Counted from the first letter of the stretch, positions 51,576 through 59,911 are shown. The stretch: 64,000 nt of DNA from Shewanella inventionis (GCF_014641855.1 NZ_BMII01000020.1:1-64000); one strand, 5' to 3'. The notes: generated from the letters alone by a model not told the origin. Program-made: numbers and translations.

Positions 51576-54173
51576 ATGACAGTAACTAACACTCAAGAAC
51601 TTGATCTATTAGTTGAACGTGTAGCCAAAGCACAAGCTCAGTTTGCTAATTTTAGCCAAGAGCAAGTCGATGTTATTTTTAGAGCCGCAGCCTTAGCTGC
51701 AGCAGATGCCCGGATATCGCTTGCCAAAATGGCCGCAACTGAAACCGGTATGGGCGTGCTTGAAGACAAAGTCATTAAAAACCACTTTGCGTCTGAATAC
51801 ATATATAACAAGTATAAAGATGAGAAAACCTGCGGTATTTTGTCTGAAGATTTAACCTTTGGCACCATTACAATCGCTGAGCCCGTAGGGATAATTTGCG
51901 GAATTGTGCCAACAACCAACCCAACTTCTACCGCCATTTTTAAATCATTAATCAGCTTAAAAACCCGTAACGGTATTATCTTTTCGCCGCACCCACGGGC
52001 TAAAAACTCAACCACAACTGCGGCTAAAATTGTGTTAGACGCCGCGATTGCAGCGGGTGCACCAAAAGACATTATTGGCTGGATAGACCAACCTAGTGTG
52101 GCATTGTCTAACCAATTAATGACACACGACAAAATCAATTTGATTTTAGCCACTGGTGGCCCAGGCATGGTAAAAGCCGCCTACTCTTCTGGTAAGCCAG
52201 CTATTGGTGTTGGCGCGGGTAATACTCCAATTGTGATTGATGAAACCGCAGACATTAAACGTGCGGTGAGCTCAATTTTAATGTCAAAAACCTTCGACAA
52301 CGGTGTGGTATGTGCGTCAGAGCAAGCGGTGATTATTGTCGACAGCATCTATAAGCAAGTAAAAGAACGTTTTGCTCAGTATGGTGGTTACATATTGTCA
52401 AAAGCTGAAACCGCTGCTATGCAAAATGTCATTCTTAAAAAGGGCGCACTTAATGCCGACGTCGTAGGTCAAAGTGCTGTAACGATTGCTGCTATGGCAG
52501 GCATAACCGTACCCAGCCACACCAAAGTATTGATTGGCGAAGTGACCGACATTAACGACGCTGAAGCCTTCGCCCATGAAAAGCTCTCACCATTACTTGG
52601 CATGTACAAGGCCAAAGATTTTAACGAAGCCATGGATAAAGCAGAAGCCCTAGTCACCCTTGGCGGCATTGGCCATACCTCTGGTTTATATACAGATCAA
52701 GACACTCAAGAAGCGCGCATCAAAGCCTTTGGTTTTAGAATGAAAACCGCACGAATTTTAATTAACACTCCAGCTTCACAGGGCGGTATTGGCGACTTAT
52801 ACAACTTCAAGTTAGCGCCATCATTAACCTTAGGTTGCGGCTCTTGGGGCGGTAATTCTATTTCAGAAAACGTTGGCCCAAGTCACTTAATCAACAAAAA
52901 AATGGTCGCTAAGAGGGCTGAAAACATGTTGTGGCACAAGCTTCCATCATCAATCTATTTCCGCCGTGGCAGTTTACCGATTGCCCTTGAAGAGTTAAGC
53001 GATAAAAAACGTGCATTAATCATTACCGACAAATTCTTGTTCAATAATGGCTATTGCAACGAAACCTTAAAGATTTTGAAAGCACAAGGTCTAGAAACTG
53101 AAGTCTTTTACGAGGTAGAAGCCGACCCAACCTTAGCCATTGTTCGTCAAGGCGCTAAAGTCGCTAACAGCTTCCAGCCCGATGTGATTATCGCATTAGG
53201 TGGCGGCTCACCCATGGATGCGGCAAAAATCATTTGGGTAATGTATGAACACCCAGATGTCGATTTTACCGATTTAGCCCTACGCTTTATGGATATTCGT
53301 AAGCGTATCTACAAGTTTCCAAAAATGGGCCGTAAAGCCAAAATGGTGGCGATACCAACCACATCAGGCACAGGCTCAGAGGTCACTCCTTTTGCGGTAG
53401 TAACCGATGAAACCACAGGCATGAAATACCCTATTGCCGATTACGAGTTAACCCCAAGCATGGCGATTGTTGACCCTAACCTTGTGATGGATATGCCTAA
53501 ATCGTTAACAGCCTTTGGCGGTATTGATGCAGTCACCCACGCATTAGAAGCCTATGTCAGTGTGATGGCTAACGAATACAGTGATGGCCAGGCACTACAG
53601 GCATTAGATTTATTGGTAAAATACTTACCCGATGCTTATGAGTTAGGTGCAAAAGCACCAGTCGCTCGTGAAAAAGTCCATAACGGCGCCACCATTGCTG
53701 GTATTGCCTTTGCCAATGCATTTTTAGGTATTTGTCACTCAATGGCACACAAATTAGGAGCGGAGTTTCACTTAGCACACGGTCTTGCCAATGCATTGTT
53801 AATCTCTAACGTTATTCGTTTTAATGCGACAGACATGCCAACCAAACAAGCCGCGTTTAGTCAATACGATCGACCTAAAGCATTATGTCGTTATGCCGCC
53901 ATTAGTGAACACTTAAAGTTAGGTGGTAAAACAGACGAGCAAAAAGTGGAAAAACTGATTGAGAAAATCGAAGAGCTTAAAAAGCTCATTGGGATCCCTG
54001 CTTCGATTCAAGAAGCCGGTGTTAATGAAGCAGACTTTATCGCCAAGTTAGATGAATTAGCAGAAGATGCATTTGACGACCAATGTACTGGTGCAAACCC
54101 TCGTTACCCACTCATTAGCGAGATTAAACAAGTGCTATTAGACAGCTTCTATGGCCGTGCATATAAAGACTAG
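51576..54173 (+). CDS. adhE: Bifunctional acetaldehyde-CoA/alcohol dehydrogenase AdhE (865 aa)
   Basis: It converts acetyl-CoA to ethanol in two steps, or the reverse. The N-terminal aldehyde dehydrogenase domain (about 1-440) has the catalytic Cys in DNGVVCASEQAV and the NAD loop NTPIVID. The C-terminal iron-dependent alcohol dehydrogenase domain (about 450-865) has GGGSPMDAAK, TTSGTGSEVTPF, and His-rich metal-binding blocks (GGIDAVTHALEAY, CHSMAHKLGAEFHLAHG). Length is near E. coli AdhE (891). GAGGA precedes the ATG. HexR-like sites upstream and a strong terminator downstream make it a single-gene unit. Confidence 0.96.
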   Translation: MTVTNTQELDLLVERVAKAQAQFANFSQEQVDVIFRAAALAAADARISLAKMAATETGMGVLEDKVIKNHFASEYIYNKYKDEKTCGILSEDLTFGTITIAEPVGIICGIVPTTNPTSTAIFKSLISLKTRNGIIFSPHPRAKNSTTTAAKIVLDAAIAAGAPKDIIGWIDQPSVALSNQLMTHDKINLILATGGPGMVKAAYSSGKPAIGVGAGNTPIVIDETADIKRAVSSILMSKTFDNGVVCASEQAVIIVDSIYKQVKERFAQYGGYILSKAETAAMQNVILKKGALNADVVGQSAVTIAAMAGITVPSHTKVLIGEVTDINDAEAFAHEKLSPLLGMYKAKDFNEAMDKAEALVTLGGIGHTSGLYTDQDTQEARIKAFGFRMKTARILINTPASQGGIGDLYNFKLAPSLTLGCGSWGGNSISENVGPSHLINKKMVAKRAENMLWHKLPSSIYFRRGSLPIALEELSDKKRALIITDKFLFNNGYCNETLKILKAQGLETEVFYEVEADPTLAIVRQGAKVANSFQPDVIIALGGGSPMDAAKIIWVMYEHPDVDFTDLALRFMDIRKRIYKFPKMGRKAKMVAIPTTSGTGSEVTPFAVVTDETTGMKYPIADYELTPSMAIVDPNLVMDMPKSLTAFGGIDAVTHALEAYVSVMANEYSDGQALQALDLLVKYLPDAYELGAKAPVAREKVHNGATIAGIAFANAFLGICHSMAHKLGAEFHLAHGLANALLISNVIRFNATDMPTKQAAFSQYDRPKALCRYAAISEHLKLGGKTDEQKVEKLIEKIEELKKLIGIPASIQEAGVNEADFIAKLDELAEDAFDDQCTGANPRYPLISEIKQVLLDSFYGRAYKD

Positions 54174-54196
54174 TATTATTTAAACGCTAATATACA

Positions 54197-54232
54197 ACGC
54201 CTTAAGCGCCACCACGCTTAAGGCGTTTTTTA
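54197..54232 (+). terminator. adhE terminator
   Basis: ACGCCTTAAGCG/CGCTTAAGGCGT with a six-base loop and a T-run, 23 nt after the stop; the T-run touches the end of the convergent racemase gene. Confidence 0.9.
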
Positions 54233-54922
54233 TGTTAACGCCATCAATACCGCGCTGTCAGCATGAATTTGAGTGGTGTCAAATAACGGTACATGAGTAT
54301 GTTGCTGCTGCACTAGCAAGGCAATTTCGGTACAACCTAAAATCACTGCTTGCGCGCCTTGAGCAAAGAGTTTATCGATAATGGCTAAGTAAGCCAGCCT
54401 TGATTGCGGGTTAATTTTTCCTAAACATAACTCTTGATATATCACATCATGAATTTGCGTTTGGTCATCTATATTGGGCACAATCACTTCAATGGGATAA
54501 TTGTCGCTGATCCTGCGTTTGTAGAAGTCTTGCTCCATGGTAAATCGAGTACCTAATAATCCGACTTTAGTGATGCCATCAGCAAGAAGAGCATTAGCGG
54601 TCGCATCGGCAATATGCAAAATCGGTATTGAGATTTGCGCCTGGATCTCATCTGCCACTTTGTGCATGGTATTGGTACAAATCAGCACAAAATCAGCACC
54701 ACCGGCTTCAACCGCTATAGCTGCATCAGCTAATATCTTGGCGGTTTCATCCCATAACCCTTGATGTTGTAGAGCTTCAATTTCAGCAAAATCGACGCTG
54801 TACAAACATATCTTTGCTGAGTGTAAGCCACCTAACGCAGCCTTAACCCCTTTGTTAATCGCCTGATAATAGCTTTGTGTCGACTCCCAACTCATACCGC
54901 CAATCATACCAATGGTTTTCAT
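54230..54922 (-). CDS. Aspartate/glutamate racemase-family protein (YgeA-like, 230 aa)
   Basis: A cofactor-independent amino acid racemase-fold protein. Two catalytic Cys sites are intact: ICTNTMHKV (about residue 83) and LGCTEIALL (about residue 195). The N-terminus IGGMSWESTQSYYQAIN and GLLGTRFTMEQDFY are typical of the RacX/YgeA branch, which racemises several amino acids or aspartate. AGGAATAAGC precedes the ATG. Convergent with adhE. Substrate not determinable. Confidence 0.9.
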   Translation of the reverse strand: MKTIGMIGGMSWESTQSYYQAINKGVKAALGGLHSAKICLYSVDFAEIEALQHQGLWDETAKILADAAIAVEAGGADFVLICTNTMHKVADEIQAQISIPILHIADATANALLADGITKVGLLGTRFTMEQDFYKRRISDNYPIEVIVPNIDDQTQIHDVIYQELCLGKINPQSRLAYLAIIDKLFAQGAQAVILGCTEIALLVQQQHTHVPLFDTTQIHADSAVLMALT

Positions 54923-55120
54923 GCTTATTCCTGTGACGTAAGTTGATGCCGATTAACTGATTTTACCCATGTTGATATTTATATAAAGGATTATAGTCCC
55001 AACAGAATTTTACCTAAAGCTTTCCCCCACTAACGGCGTAACGCTTCACCCACTCAACACTTTCAAACTTCGCTTAAAGTAAGATTGCGAGGTTCCACCC
55101 TGCACAGACCAAATACGGCA

Positions 55121-55160
55121 TCATCCCGGCAATGCCTTTGAGCCGGGATCTAGGTGTTAT
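55121..55160 (-). repeat. Repeat B, copy 1
   Basis: An extragenic palindrome: TCCCGGC (55124-55130) and GCCGGGA (55142-55148). It is the complement of the unit found four times near 58.8-59.8 kb, where it reads ACCTGGATCCCGGC... Confidence 0.8.
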
Positions 55161-55217
55161 TTTGCTTTGAGCTTTTGAACAGGAATTACTGTGGCGGCTT
55201 ATTTTACAGTGGGTATC

Positions 55218-55372
55218 GATACTCAATGAAATCACGTCTATGACACGGGGTAAACCCATCCCTGGGCGTTCTGCGAAAACATCCATGTTTTCGAAGGTCA
55301 TAGCCGCGATTACATCCGCCGTATGCGTATCTTCGATTTAACCTTGTTTGTTATTTAAAGATTTGACGCATT
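55218..55372 (-). repeat. Repeat A, copy 1 (about 155 bp)
   Basis: A repeated segment containing CGAAAACATCCATGTTTTCG, a 9-bp-armed palindrome with a two-base loop. Inverted relative to the copies near 59.0-59.6 kb. Any reading frame through it is an artefact of the repeat. Confidence 0.85.
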
Positions 55373-55435
55373 TATGGGCAAAAGCTTGAAAACTAACTTC
55401 TTGTCGTCTCAACACTAACGTCGTCCGTACTCACA

Positions 55436-55478
55436 CGTCGTCCCGGTAATGTTTTTGAGCCGGGACCCAGGTGTTATT
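55436..55478 (-). repeat. Repeat B, copy 2
   Basis: TCGTCCCGGTAATGTTTTTG then AGCCGGGAC, the same palindrome as the other B copies with small differences; minus orientation. Confidence 0.78.
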
Positions 55479-55566
55479 CTTTATGTCCTTCGTCCACACC
55501 AGAACATGATTAGTCAACGAAAGTAATTCACTACTTTAGATACTATCGAGTTAACTTTTAGACGGA

Positions 55567-55770
55567 AGATTTTATAAAACTTAACTCAGACTAAATTGAA
55601 GTGTTAGGCAACAATACTCAAATGAAATCACTTCTATGACACGCGGTAAACCCATCCCTGGGCGCTCTGCGAAAACATCCATGTTTTCGAAGGTCATAGC
55701 CGCGATGACATCCGCCGTATGCGTATCTTCGATTTAACCTTGATTGTTATTAAAAAATCTAACGCATTTC
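55567..55770 (-). repeat. Repeat A, copy 2 (about 200 bp)
   Basis: The second left-hand A copy. Its similarity to the right-hand copies extends outward to include TTAGGCAAC and an AT-rich border (ATAAAACTTAACTCAG). Confidence 0.85.
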
Positions 55771-55818
55771 TGGATATAAATTAGCTTTAGGGACAAGTAT
55801 TGAACTGTTTTTATAAAA

Positions 55819-55842
55819 GTTTACCCTGACCCCAGTAAATTT
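55819..55842 (+). repeat. 24-bp direct repeat, left copy
   Basis: GTTTACCCTGACCCCAGTAAATTT differs from the right copy (56935-56958) at one base. A further CCCAGTAAATTT follows at 55848, so the motif is partly doubled and holds the stop codon of the DUF2442 gene. Confidence 0.8.
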
Positions 55843-55857
55843 CTGCCCCCAGTAAAT

Positions 55858-56382
55858 TTACATGCGACTCAAAGAATGAGCAGATACTCTATCTTTAGCC
55901 AATTCAATAACTGCATGACCTAATTGAACCAAAGTACCAAAACTTGGTGTCGTTTCAGGTTTTAATGAACGATAAGCACTCGTCCTACTTTTAATTCCTG
56001 CGCGTTCAATTACAACGCTGTGACCAAATTGTTCGACATAAGAACGAATGGCTGCTTGCAAAATGTCAGCTCGACCTTCTTGCATTGAATCCCATGAAGC
56101 CTGTTTAATTACCATTTCCATTTCTTTAACGTCAAAAGGTGTCAAATCAGATTCAGTATAACTACCAACCGTGATTTCTCTTAACGTTGCCGCTGATAAT
56201 TCAACACCACTCCAGTCAAGAGAGCCATCAGCAGTTAATGTAAACTTTTGAAAATTGGTCACATGACTAAACGCTTCTTTTTGGAAATACTCAGCTAAGT
56301 TCGCTTCACCGGTATAACCGTCACTAAAAGTAAGCTCAAGTGTAAAGTCAGTTATCAAATCAACATCAATTACTTTTAACAT
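55858..56382 (-). CDS. DUF2442-HTH fusion, probable antitoxin (174 aa)
   Basis: Two parts are visible. Residues 1-80 (LKVIDVDLITDFTLELTFSDG, ATLREITVGSYTES) resemble DUF2442. Residues about 100-170 (AGIKSRTSAYRSLKPETTPSFGTLVQLGHAV) look like the helix-turn-helix of HigA-type addiction antidotes. Most DUF2442 proteins are only about 80-90 residues, so the fusion is notable. It begins seven bases after the DUF4160 gene, so the toxin-like gene comes first. It could repress its own promoter. The function is inferred from family associations. Confidence 0.75.
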   Translation of the reverse strand: MLKVIDVDLITDFTLELTFSDGYTGEANLAEYFQKEAFSHVTNFQKFTLTADGSLDWSGVELSAATLREITVGSYTESDLTPFDVKEMEMVIKQASWDSMQEGRADILQAAIRSYVEQFGHSVVIERAGIKSRTSAYRSLKPETTPSFGTLVQLGHAVIELAKDRVSAHSLSRM

Positions 56383-56389
56383 ACGTCAC

Positions 56390-56647
56390 CTATAATTTAC
56401 CCGGATTAATACCAGCAACAGCGTCTTTCCACATTGCCATCAATTTTACTTGATTACTTTCAATGTGAGCTTCTGCTCGTTTTCGTTGCTTATTTGGCAA
56501 ATAACCTTCTAAGCACTCACCTGTTTCAATTGCTATTATTAACTCATAGCGACCATATTTAACATGAATATGAGGTGATTTATGCTGCTTGTTATCGAAA
56601 AAATACAAACAAAACGACAGTCCAAGCAATGCATCTATCTCTGGCAT
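56390..56647 (-). CDS. DUF4160 protein, probable toxin partner (85 aa)
   Basis: A small protein with SFCLYFFDNKQHKSPHIHVKYGRYELIIAIETGECLEG, the His-rich core of DUF4160 (HKSPHIHV). DUF4160 genes commonly pair with DUF2442 genes and are predicted toxin-antitoxin modules; the biochemical activity is not established here. AGAGGTTGCT precedes the ATG. The pair lies on an accessory island between 24-bp direct repeats. Confidence 0.75.
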   Translation of the reverse strand: MPEIDALLGLSFCLYFFDNKQHKSPHIHVKYGRYELIIAIETGECLEGYLPNKQRKRAEAHIESNQVKLMAMWKDAVAGINPGKL

Positions 56648-56744
56648 AGCAACCTCTAATCATCAAATCTGGTTGAACTATAGCACCGTATCCTAAAAGA
56701 GACAAATTTAACATGTAACGCCTCAAGCAGCGTCGCGCATTAGC

Positions 56745-56930
56745 GCGTCCCGAAAATCACGCCCATTTTATGGACATAGTGAAATGACCGACAAACTGAC
56801 GACTCATAACCTAATGCTAAAAATAATAAGGATAATGACTTAACTGATACCGTGGAGGATTAATTTAAGATACTGAAATATAGTGTTAAAAAAATTAACA
56901 AAGGGGCAATGGGAGCTTGCTGGCTAAATT
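56745..56930 (+). mobile_element. Diverged IS91-like 3' end (left copy)
   Basis: From about 56763 this segment matches 57466-57620 with scattered changes: TATGGACATAGTGAAATGACCGACAAAC here versus the same with GGGCATAG and AACGACC there, then TACCGTGGAGGNTTAATTTAAG and AGATACTGAAATATAG. It is the 3' flank of an IS91-type transposase without its gene, and older by its divergence. Confidence 0.65.
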
Positions 56931-56934
56931 TAAA

Positions 56935-56958
56935 GTTTACCCTGACCCCACTAAATTT
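56935..56958 (+). repeat. 24-bp direct repeat, right copy
   Basis: GTTTACCCTGACCCCACTAAATTT, one mismatch to the left copy at 55819-55842. It joins directly to the truncated transposase frame. The interval between the copies is 1.1 kb and holds the toxin-antitoxin-like pair and the left IS91 end. Confidence 0.8.
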
Positions 56959-57509
56959 GGAAAAAGAATAAGGGCAAATACCTGCTCAACGATTTCAATT
57001 TAGCTAAAGTGTGGCGCGCACGTTTGCTGGAACAGTTGGCAAAACTGAATCTCAAACTGCCAACCTCACTGCCGAAAAAATGGGTGGTTGACTGCCAGCA
57101 TGTGGGTAAAGGGTTGCCTGCACTGCAATATCTATCACGCTATCTTTATCGTGGTGTACTGCCTGACAAAAACATCAAAAGTGAAGCCAATGGGCTTGTC
57201 AGTTTTAAGTATAAAGACAGTCAAACTCAGTCTACAAAAGTACGAACCTTACCCGCTACTGAATTTCTCTGGTTGATGCTCCAGCATGTGTTGCCTAAAG
57301 GGTTACGACGAGTGAGAGACTATGGATTACTCAGAGGCAATGCCAAAAAACTCAGGCTACAAATACAACTGATGCTGGCGGTTGCTGGGGCTGTATTTCC
57401 AATCATTCCCGAGATAAAGCGCAGATTAGCAACGCGCCGTTGCCCCTGTTGTCAGCAACCAATGCGCTTTATGGGCATAGTGAAACGACCGACAAACTTA
57501 ATACCCTGA
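56958..57509 (+). pseudogene. IS91-family transposase, C-terminal fragment
   Basis: The open frame runs from a TGG at 56958 to the stop at 57509 without a proper start. It reads KYLLNDFNLAKVWRARLLEQ, then WVVDCQHVGKGLPALQYL, SRYLYRGVL and LMLQHVLPKGLRRVRDYGLL, followed by a CPCC zinc-like motif. These are the Y2 (rolling-circle) transposase domain and C-terminus of IS91-type elements. The N-terminal zinc-binding and upstream catalytic parts are missing; the break coincides with the right 24-bp repeat. Not functional. Confidence 0.85.
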
Positions 57510-57640
57510 ACCTAATGTTGAAAATGATAATAAGGATAATGGCTTAACTGAATACCGTGGAGGGTTAATTTAAGATACTGAAATATAGCGAGTTAACTAA
57601 TTAGCAAAGAGGCTAAGGGAACTGGCTGTCTACTGAAAAG
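57466..57640 (+). mobile_element. IS91-like 3' end (right copy)
   Basis: The non-coding terminus that follows the transposase fragment, homologous to 56763-56925. It includes CCGTGGAGGGTTAATTTAAG and GATACTGAAATATAG. The true element boundary is not visible. Confidence 0.6.
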
Positions 57641-57714
57641 TAGCTAGCTAACAATCACATCAAACAGCGCGTTTTTTCGAACTGTTAATTACATAATAAA
57701 GAGTCACATCTCAC

Positions 57715-57773
57715 GTGTTCGGGCTTGTTCAACACTTGGGATAAGGACGCGGCTTCGCGCGGCCTATCCTTAT
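57715..57773. other. Hairpin cluster downstream of the island membrane protein gene
   Basis: GTGTT/AACAC (57715-57735) is followed by ATAAGGA...TCCTTAT (57741-57773) with CGCG/CGCG inside. It lies 17 nt beyond the stop of the minus-strand gene at 57790 and could be a terminator or a folded recombination site. No T-tract suits a standard terminator. Confidence 0.4.
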
Positions 57774-57789
57774 TAGTTATATGTACTTA

Positions 57790-58212
57790 TCACTTTTTAA
57801 ACCAATATCGCCAGATAACTTTACCATTGTGAAAAGAATTCTGAAGGCCAAGCGTAATTGAAAAACTCAAAATACCATATACGAAAAATGCACCAGCGAA
57901 ATACACAAAACCTTCATCAACACCGTTTGAAAAAATAAAGAACGGTAGACTAACAACGCCAGTAAAAACTGCATAAAGTCGAGGATATTCATCTATTTGA
58001 GCGGATAGGATTCCGGCAACGACACAGATACAAAAAGCAATTAATAGCCCATATTCTGTGTTTCGGACGTCAATAAATGAGAGTGTTAATCCCATAAATA
58101 CTCCGATTGTTGCAGATTTAACAAAATTGCGATTCATACACGGTACATATAACAGCTTATTGAAGGGCAAAATAAATTTAAAGCCGCCCTTTAAGTTATT
58201 GATTAATAACAT
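57790..58212 (-). CDS. Hypothetical membrane protein (140 aa, or 115 from an internal start)
   Basis: No family recognised. Four hydrophobic stretches are seen: SATIGVFMGLTLSFIDV, YGLLIAFCICVVAGILSA, LYAVFTGVVSLPFFIF and FVYFAGAFFVYGILSFSI, so it is an inner-membrane protein. Two ATGs are possible, 58212 and 58137; neither has a clear ribosome-binding site. It stands alone in the accessory island between IS91 remnants and repeats. Coding is likely from the four regularly spaced helices, but it is less certain than the chromosomal genes. Confidence 0.6.
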   Translation of the reverse strand: MLLINNLKGGFKFILPFNKLLYVPCMNRNFVKSATIGVFMGLTLSFIDVRNTEYGLLIAFCICVVAGILSAQIDEYPRLYAVFTGVVSLPFFIFSNGVDEGFVYFAGAFFVYGILSFSITLGLQNSFHNGKVIWRYWFKK

Positions 58213-58492
58213 CCTACATTTACTATCTTATTGTTGTAAAGCAGTTTTCTGTGACGTCACTTACAAATAAAAGCGGGCTTGCGCGTTAAAAGTGGGCTCT
58301 ATATTCGCTAGAAAATTATAATTTATTAATTTCAATGCATTAAGAAAACCTCTATTTATTTTTAGTACAACTTTAGCTTGATTATTAGCCGATTTAGCTT
58401 GGGGAGTTACTAAACACCATTACAACACCTTTAAAGCTTGCCCCCCTTATTATCCTTTAGGTAAACCAAGAATTTTCGTAAATAGGTTTCAA

Positions 58493-58638
58493 TGAAACAG
58501 CCTAAATTCAACTCTGAACTTGAGGCTGTTGAAGACTTTTTACAAAAGAATACGTGAGTTGACCAACGCATGCACCTACTAAACTATTCTTTAAAACTTG
58601 CTGATAAGACAAACATTGACAGCTTCATCATGGTGGTT
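58493..58638 (+). pseudogene. Broken gene fragment interrupted by a TGA and truncated by a repeat
   Basis: From the ATG at 58493 the frame reads MKQPKFNSELEAVEDFLQKN and stops at TGA (58556-58558). Read through, it continues VDQRMHLLNYSLKLADKTN and IDSFIMVVCEP before it enters a palindromic repeat (GACCGTCC/GGACGGGTC, about 58637-58670). A single change (TGG to TGA) plus 3' truncation would explain it. No family recognised. Confidence 0.45.
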
Positions 58639-58756
58639 TGCGAGCCGACCGTCCGACCCATGGACGGGTCGGTCGAGCTACATGGATGTACTAGCGCGTG
58701 TCGGTAAGTGAATGCCATGTTGAAGCCAAATAAAACCTTACAGTTACATGCTTTGC

Positions 58757-58857
58757 AATGGGCGAAGCGCCACGACGTTAGTGGTCGCAGGCCATAAGTA
58801 CAAAAGTAGAAGCAAACACCTGGATCCCGGCTTAAAAGCATTGCCGGGACGACGACT
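58757..58857 (+). repeat. Repeat C+B, unit 1
   Basis: C (GGGCGAAGCGCCACGACG..., with GTCGCAGGCC) is followed by B (ACCTGGATCCCGGCTT then GCCGGGACGACGAC). Unit 1 lacks A. Both parts form small hairpins. Confidence 0.8.
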
Positions 58858-58900
58858 AATGAAACTTAACTGAATCAGAGTAATATTTAATCTAACTCCG

Positions 58901-59316
58901 GTGTGGGCGAAGCGCCACGACGTTAGCGGTCGCAGGCCTAAAATACAAAAAAGAACAAAGCAGTACAAAGCAGAAGCAAACACCTGGATCCCGGCTTAAA
59001 AGCGTTGCCGGGACGACGACAAAGTAGCTAACGAGCTTCTATTCAGAAATGCGTTAGTTCTTCCAATTTCAAATAAGGTTGAATCGAAGATACTCATACG
59101 GCGGATGTAATCGCGGCTATGACCTTCGAAAACATGGATGTTTTCGCAGAGCGCCCATGGATGGGTTTACCGCGTGTCATAGAAGTGATTTCATTTGAGT
59201 ATCGTTGCCTATCACCTCAATTTAGCCTGATTTGAATTTTTATAAATTTTCTATCAAAAAATGCGTTAGATAGCATCTAAAGTAGCGGCTTACTTTCATT
59301 GGACACTCTTACTCTG
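58901..59316 (+). repeat. Composite repeat C-B-A, unit 2 (about 416 bp)
   Basis: C at 58901-58940, B at 58979-59020, A from about 59043 to 59235, then an AT-rich border that runs into the next C. A carries the 18-bp-core palindrome CGAAAACAT/ATGTTTTCG. It is tandem with unit 3. Confidence 0.82.
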
Positions 59317-59705
59317 GTGTGGGCGAAGCGCCACGTCGCTAGTGGCCGCAGGCCATAAAGCAACATACAAACACCGGATCTCGGCTCAAAAGCGTTTCTG
59401 GGACGACGACAAAGTAGCTAACGAGCTACTATCCAAAATACGTTAGATCTTCCAATTACAAATAAGGTTGAATCGAAGATAAGTATACGGCGGATGTAAT
59501 CGCGGCTATGACCTTCGAAAACATGGATGTTTTCGCAGAGCGCCCATGGATGGGTTTACCGCGTGTCATAGAAGTGATTTCATTTGAGTATCGTTGCCTA
59601 AAACCTCAATTTAGTCATATTTGAATTTTTATAAATTTTGCATCCAAAAATGCGTTAGATAGCATCTGAAGTAGCGGCTTACTTTCATTGGACACTCATA
59701 CTCTG
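59317..59705 (+). repeat. Composite repeat C-B-A, unit 3 (389 bp)
   Basis: C at 59317-59356, B at 59370-59410, A from about 59445 to 59625. Corresponding A positions in units 2 and 3 are 389 bp apart. Point differences show that the duplication is not recent. Confidence 0.82.
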
Positions 59706-59806
59706 GTGTGGGTGAAGCGCCACGACGTAAGTGGTCGCAGGCCATAAGTACAAAAGTAGAAAACAAACACCTGGATCCCGGCTCAAAAGCATTACCGGGA
59801 CGACGA
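59706..59806 (+). repeat. Repeat C+B, unit 4
   Basis: C at 59706-59745 and B at 59766-59806; no A follows. A degenerate C-like stretch (GTGTGGCGAAGCCCC...) lies at about 59850-59885. The non-repeat remainder of 58213-59967 shows no intact gene. Confidence 0.75.
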
Positions 59807-59911
59807 TTACACTACCCTGCGTAAGTTAAAAACTTGCGGCCTTTGCTATGGTGTGGCGAAGCCCCAAGATGTTAGTGGCCCTAGGCAACATACTTGCGAC
59901 TATATGAAAAA

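Noticed and set aside
51638..52168. 176-codon frame antisense to adhE
   Set aside because: It is a long shadow frame within a strongly coding gene whose motifs are intact on the plus strand.
53569..53796. Antisense 75-codon frame in adhE
   Set aside because: It overlaps the conserved metal-binding region of AdhE; no independent evidence of coding.
55074..55301. 75-codon minus-strand reading frame (MTFENMDVFAERPG...)
   Set aside because: It lies entirely in repeats A and B. The same reading recurs wherever the repeat occurs, so it is a by-product of repeat sequence rather than a gene.
58584..58983. Two overlapping minus-strand frames of 79-85 codons
   Set aside because: They translate repeats C and B (RPLTSWRFA...), have no ribosome-binding site, and overlap each other.
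55100..59900. CRISPR array
   Set aside because: Repeat units are long, diverged and irregularly spaced without uniform spacers, and no cas genes are present.
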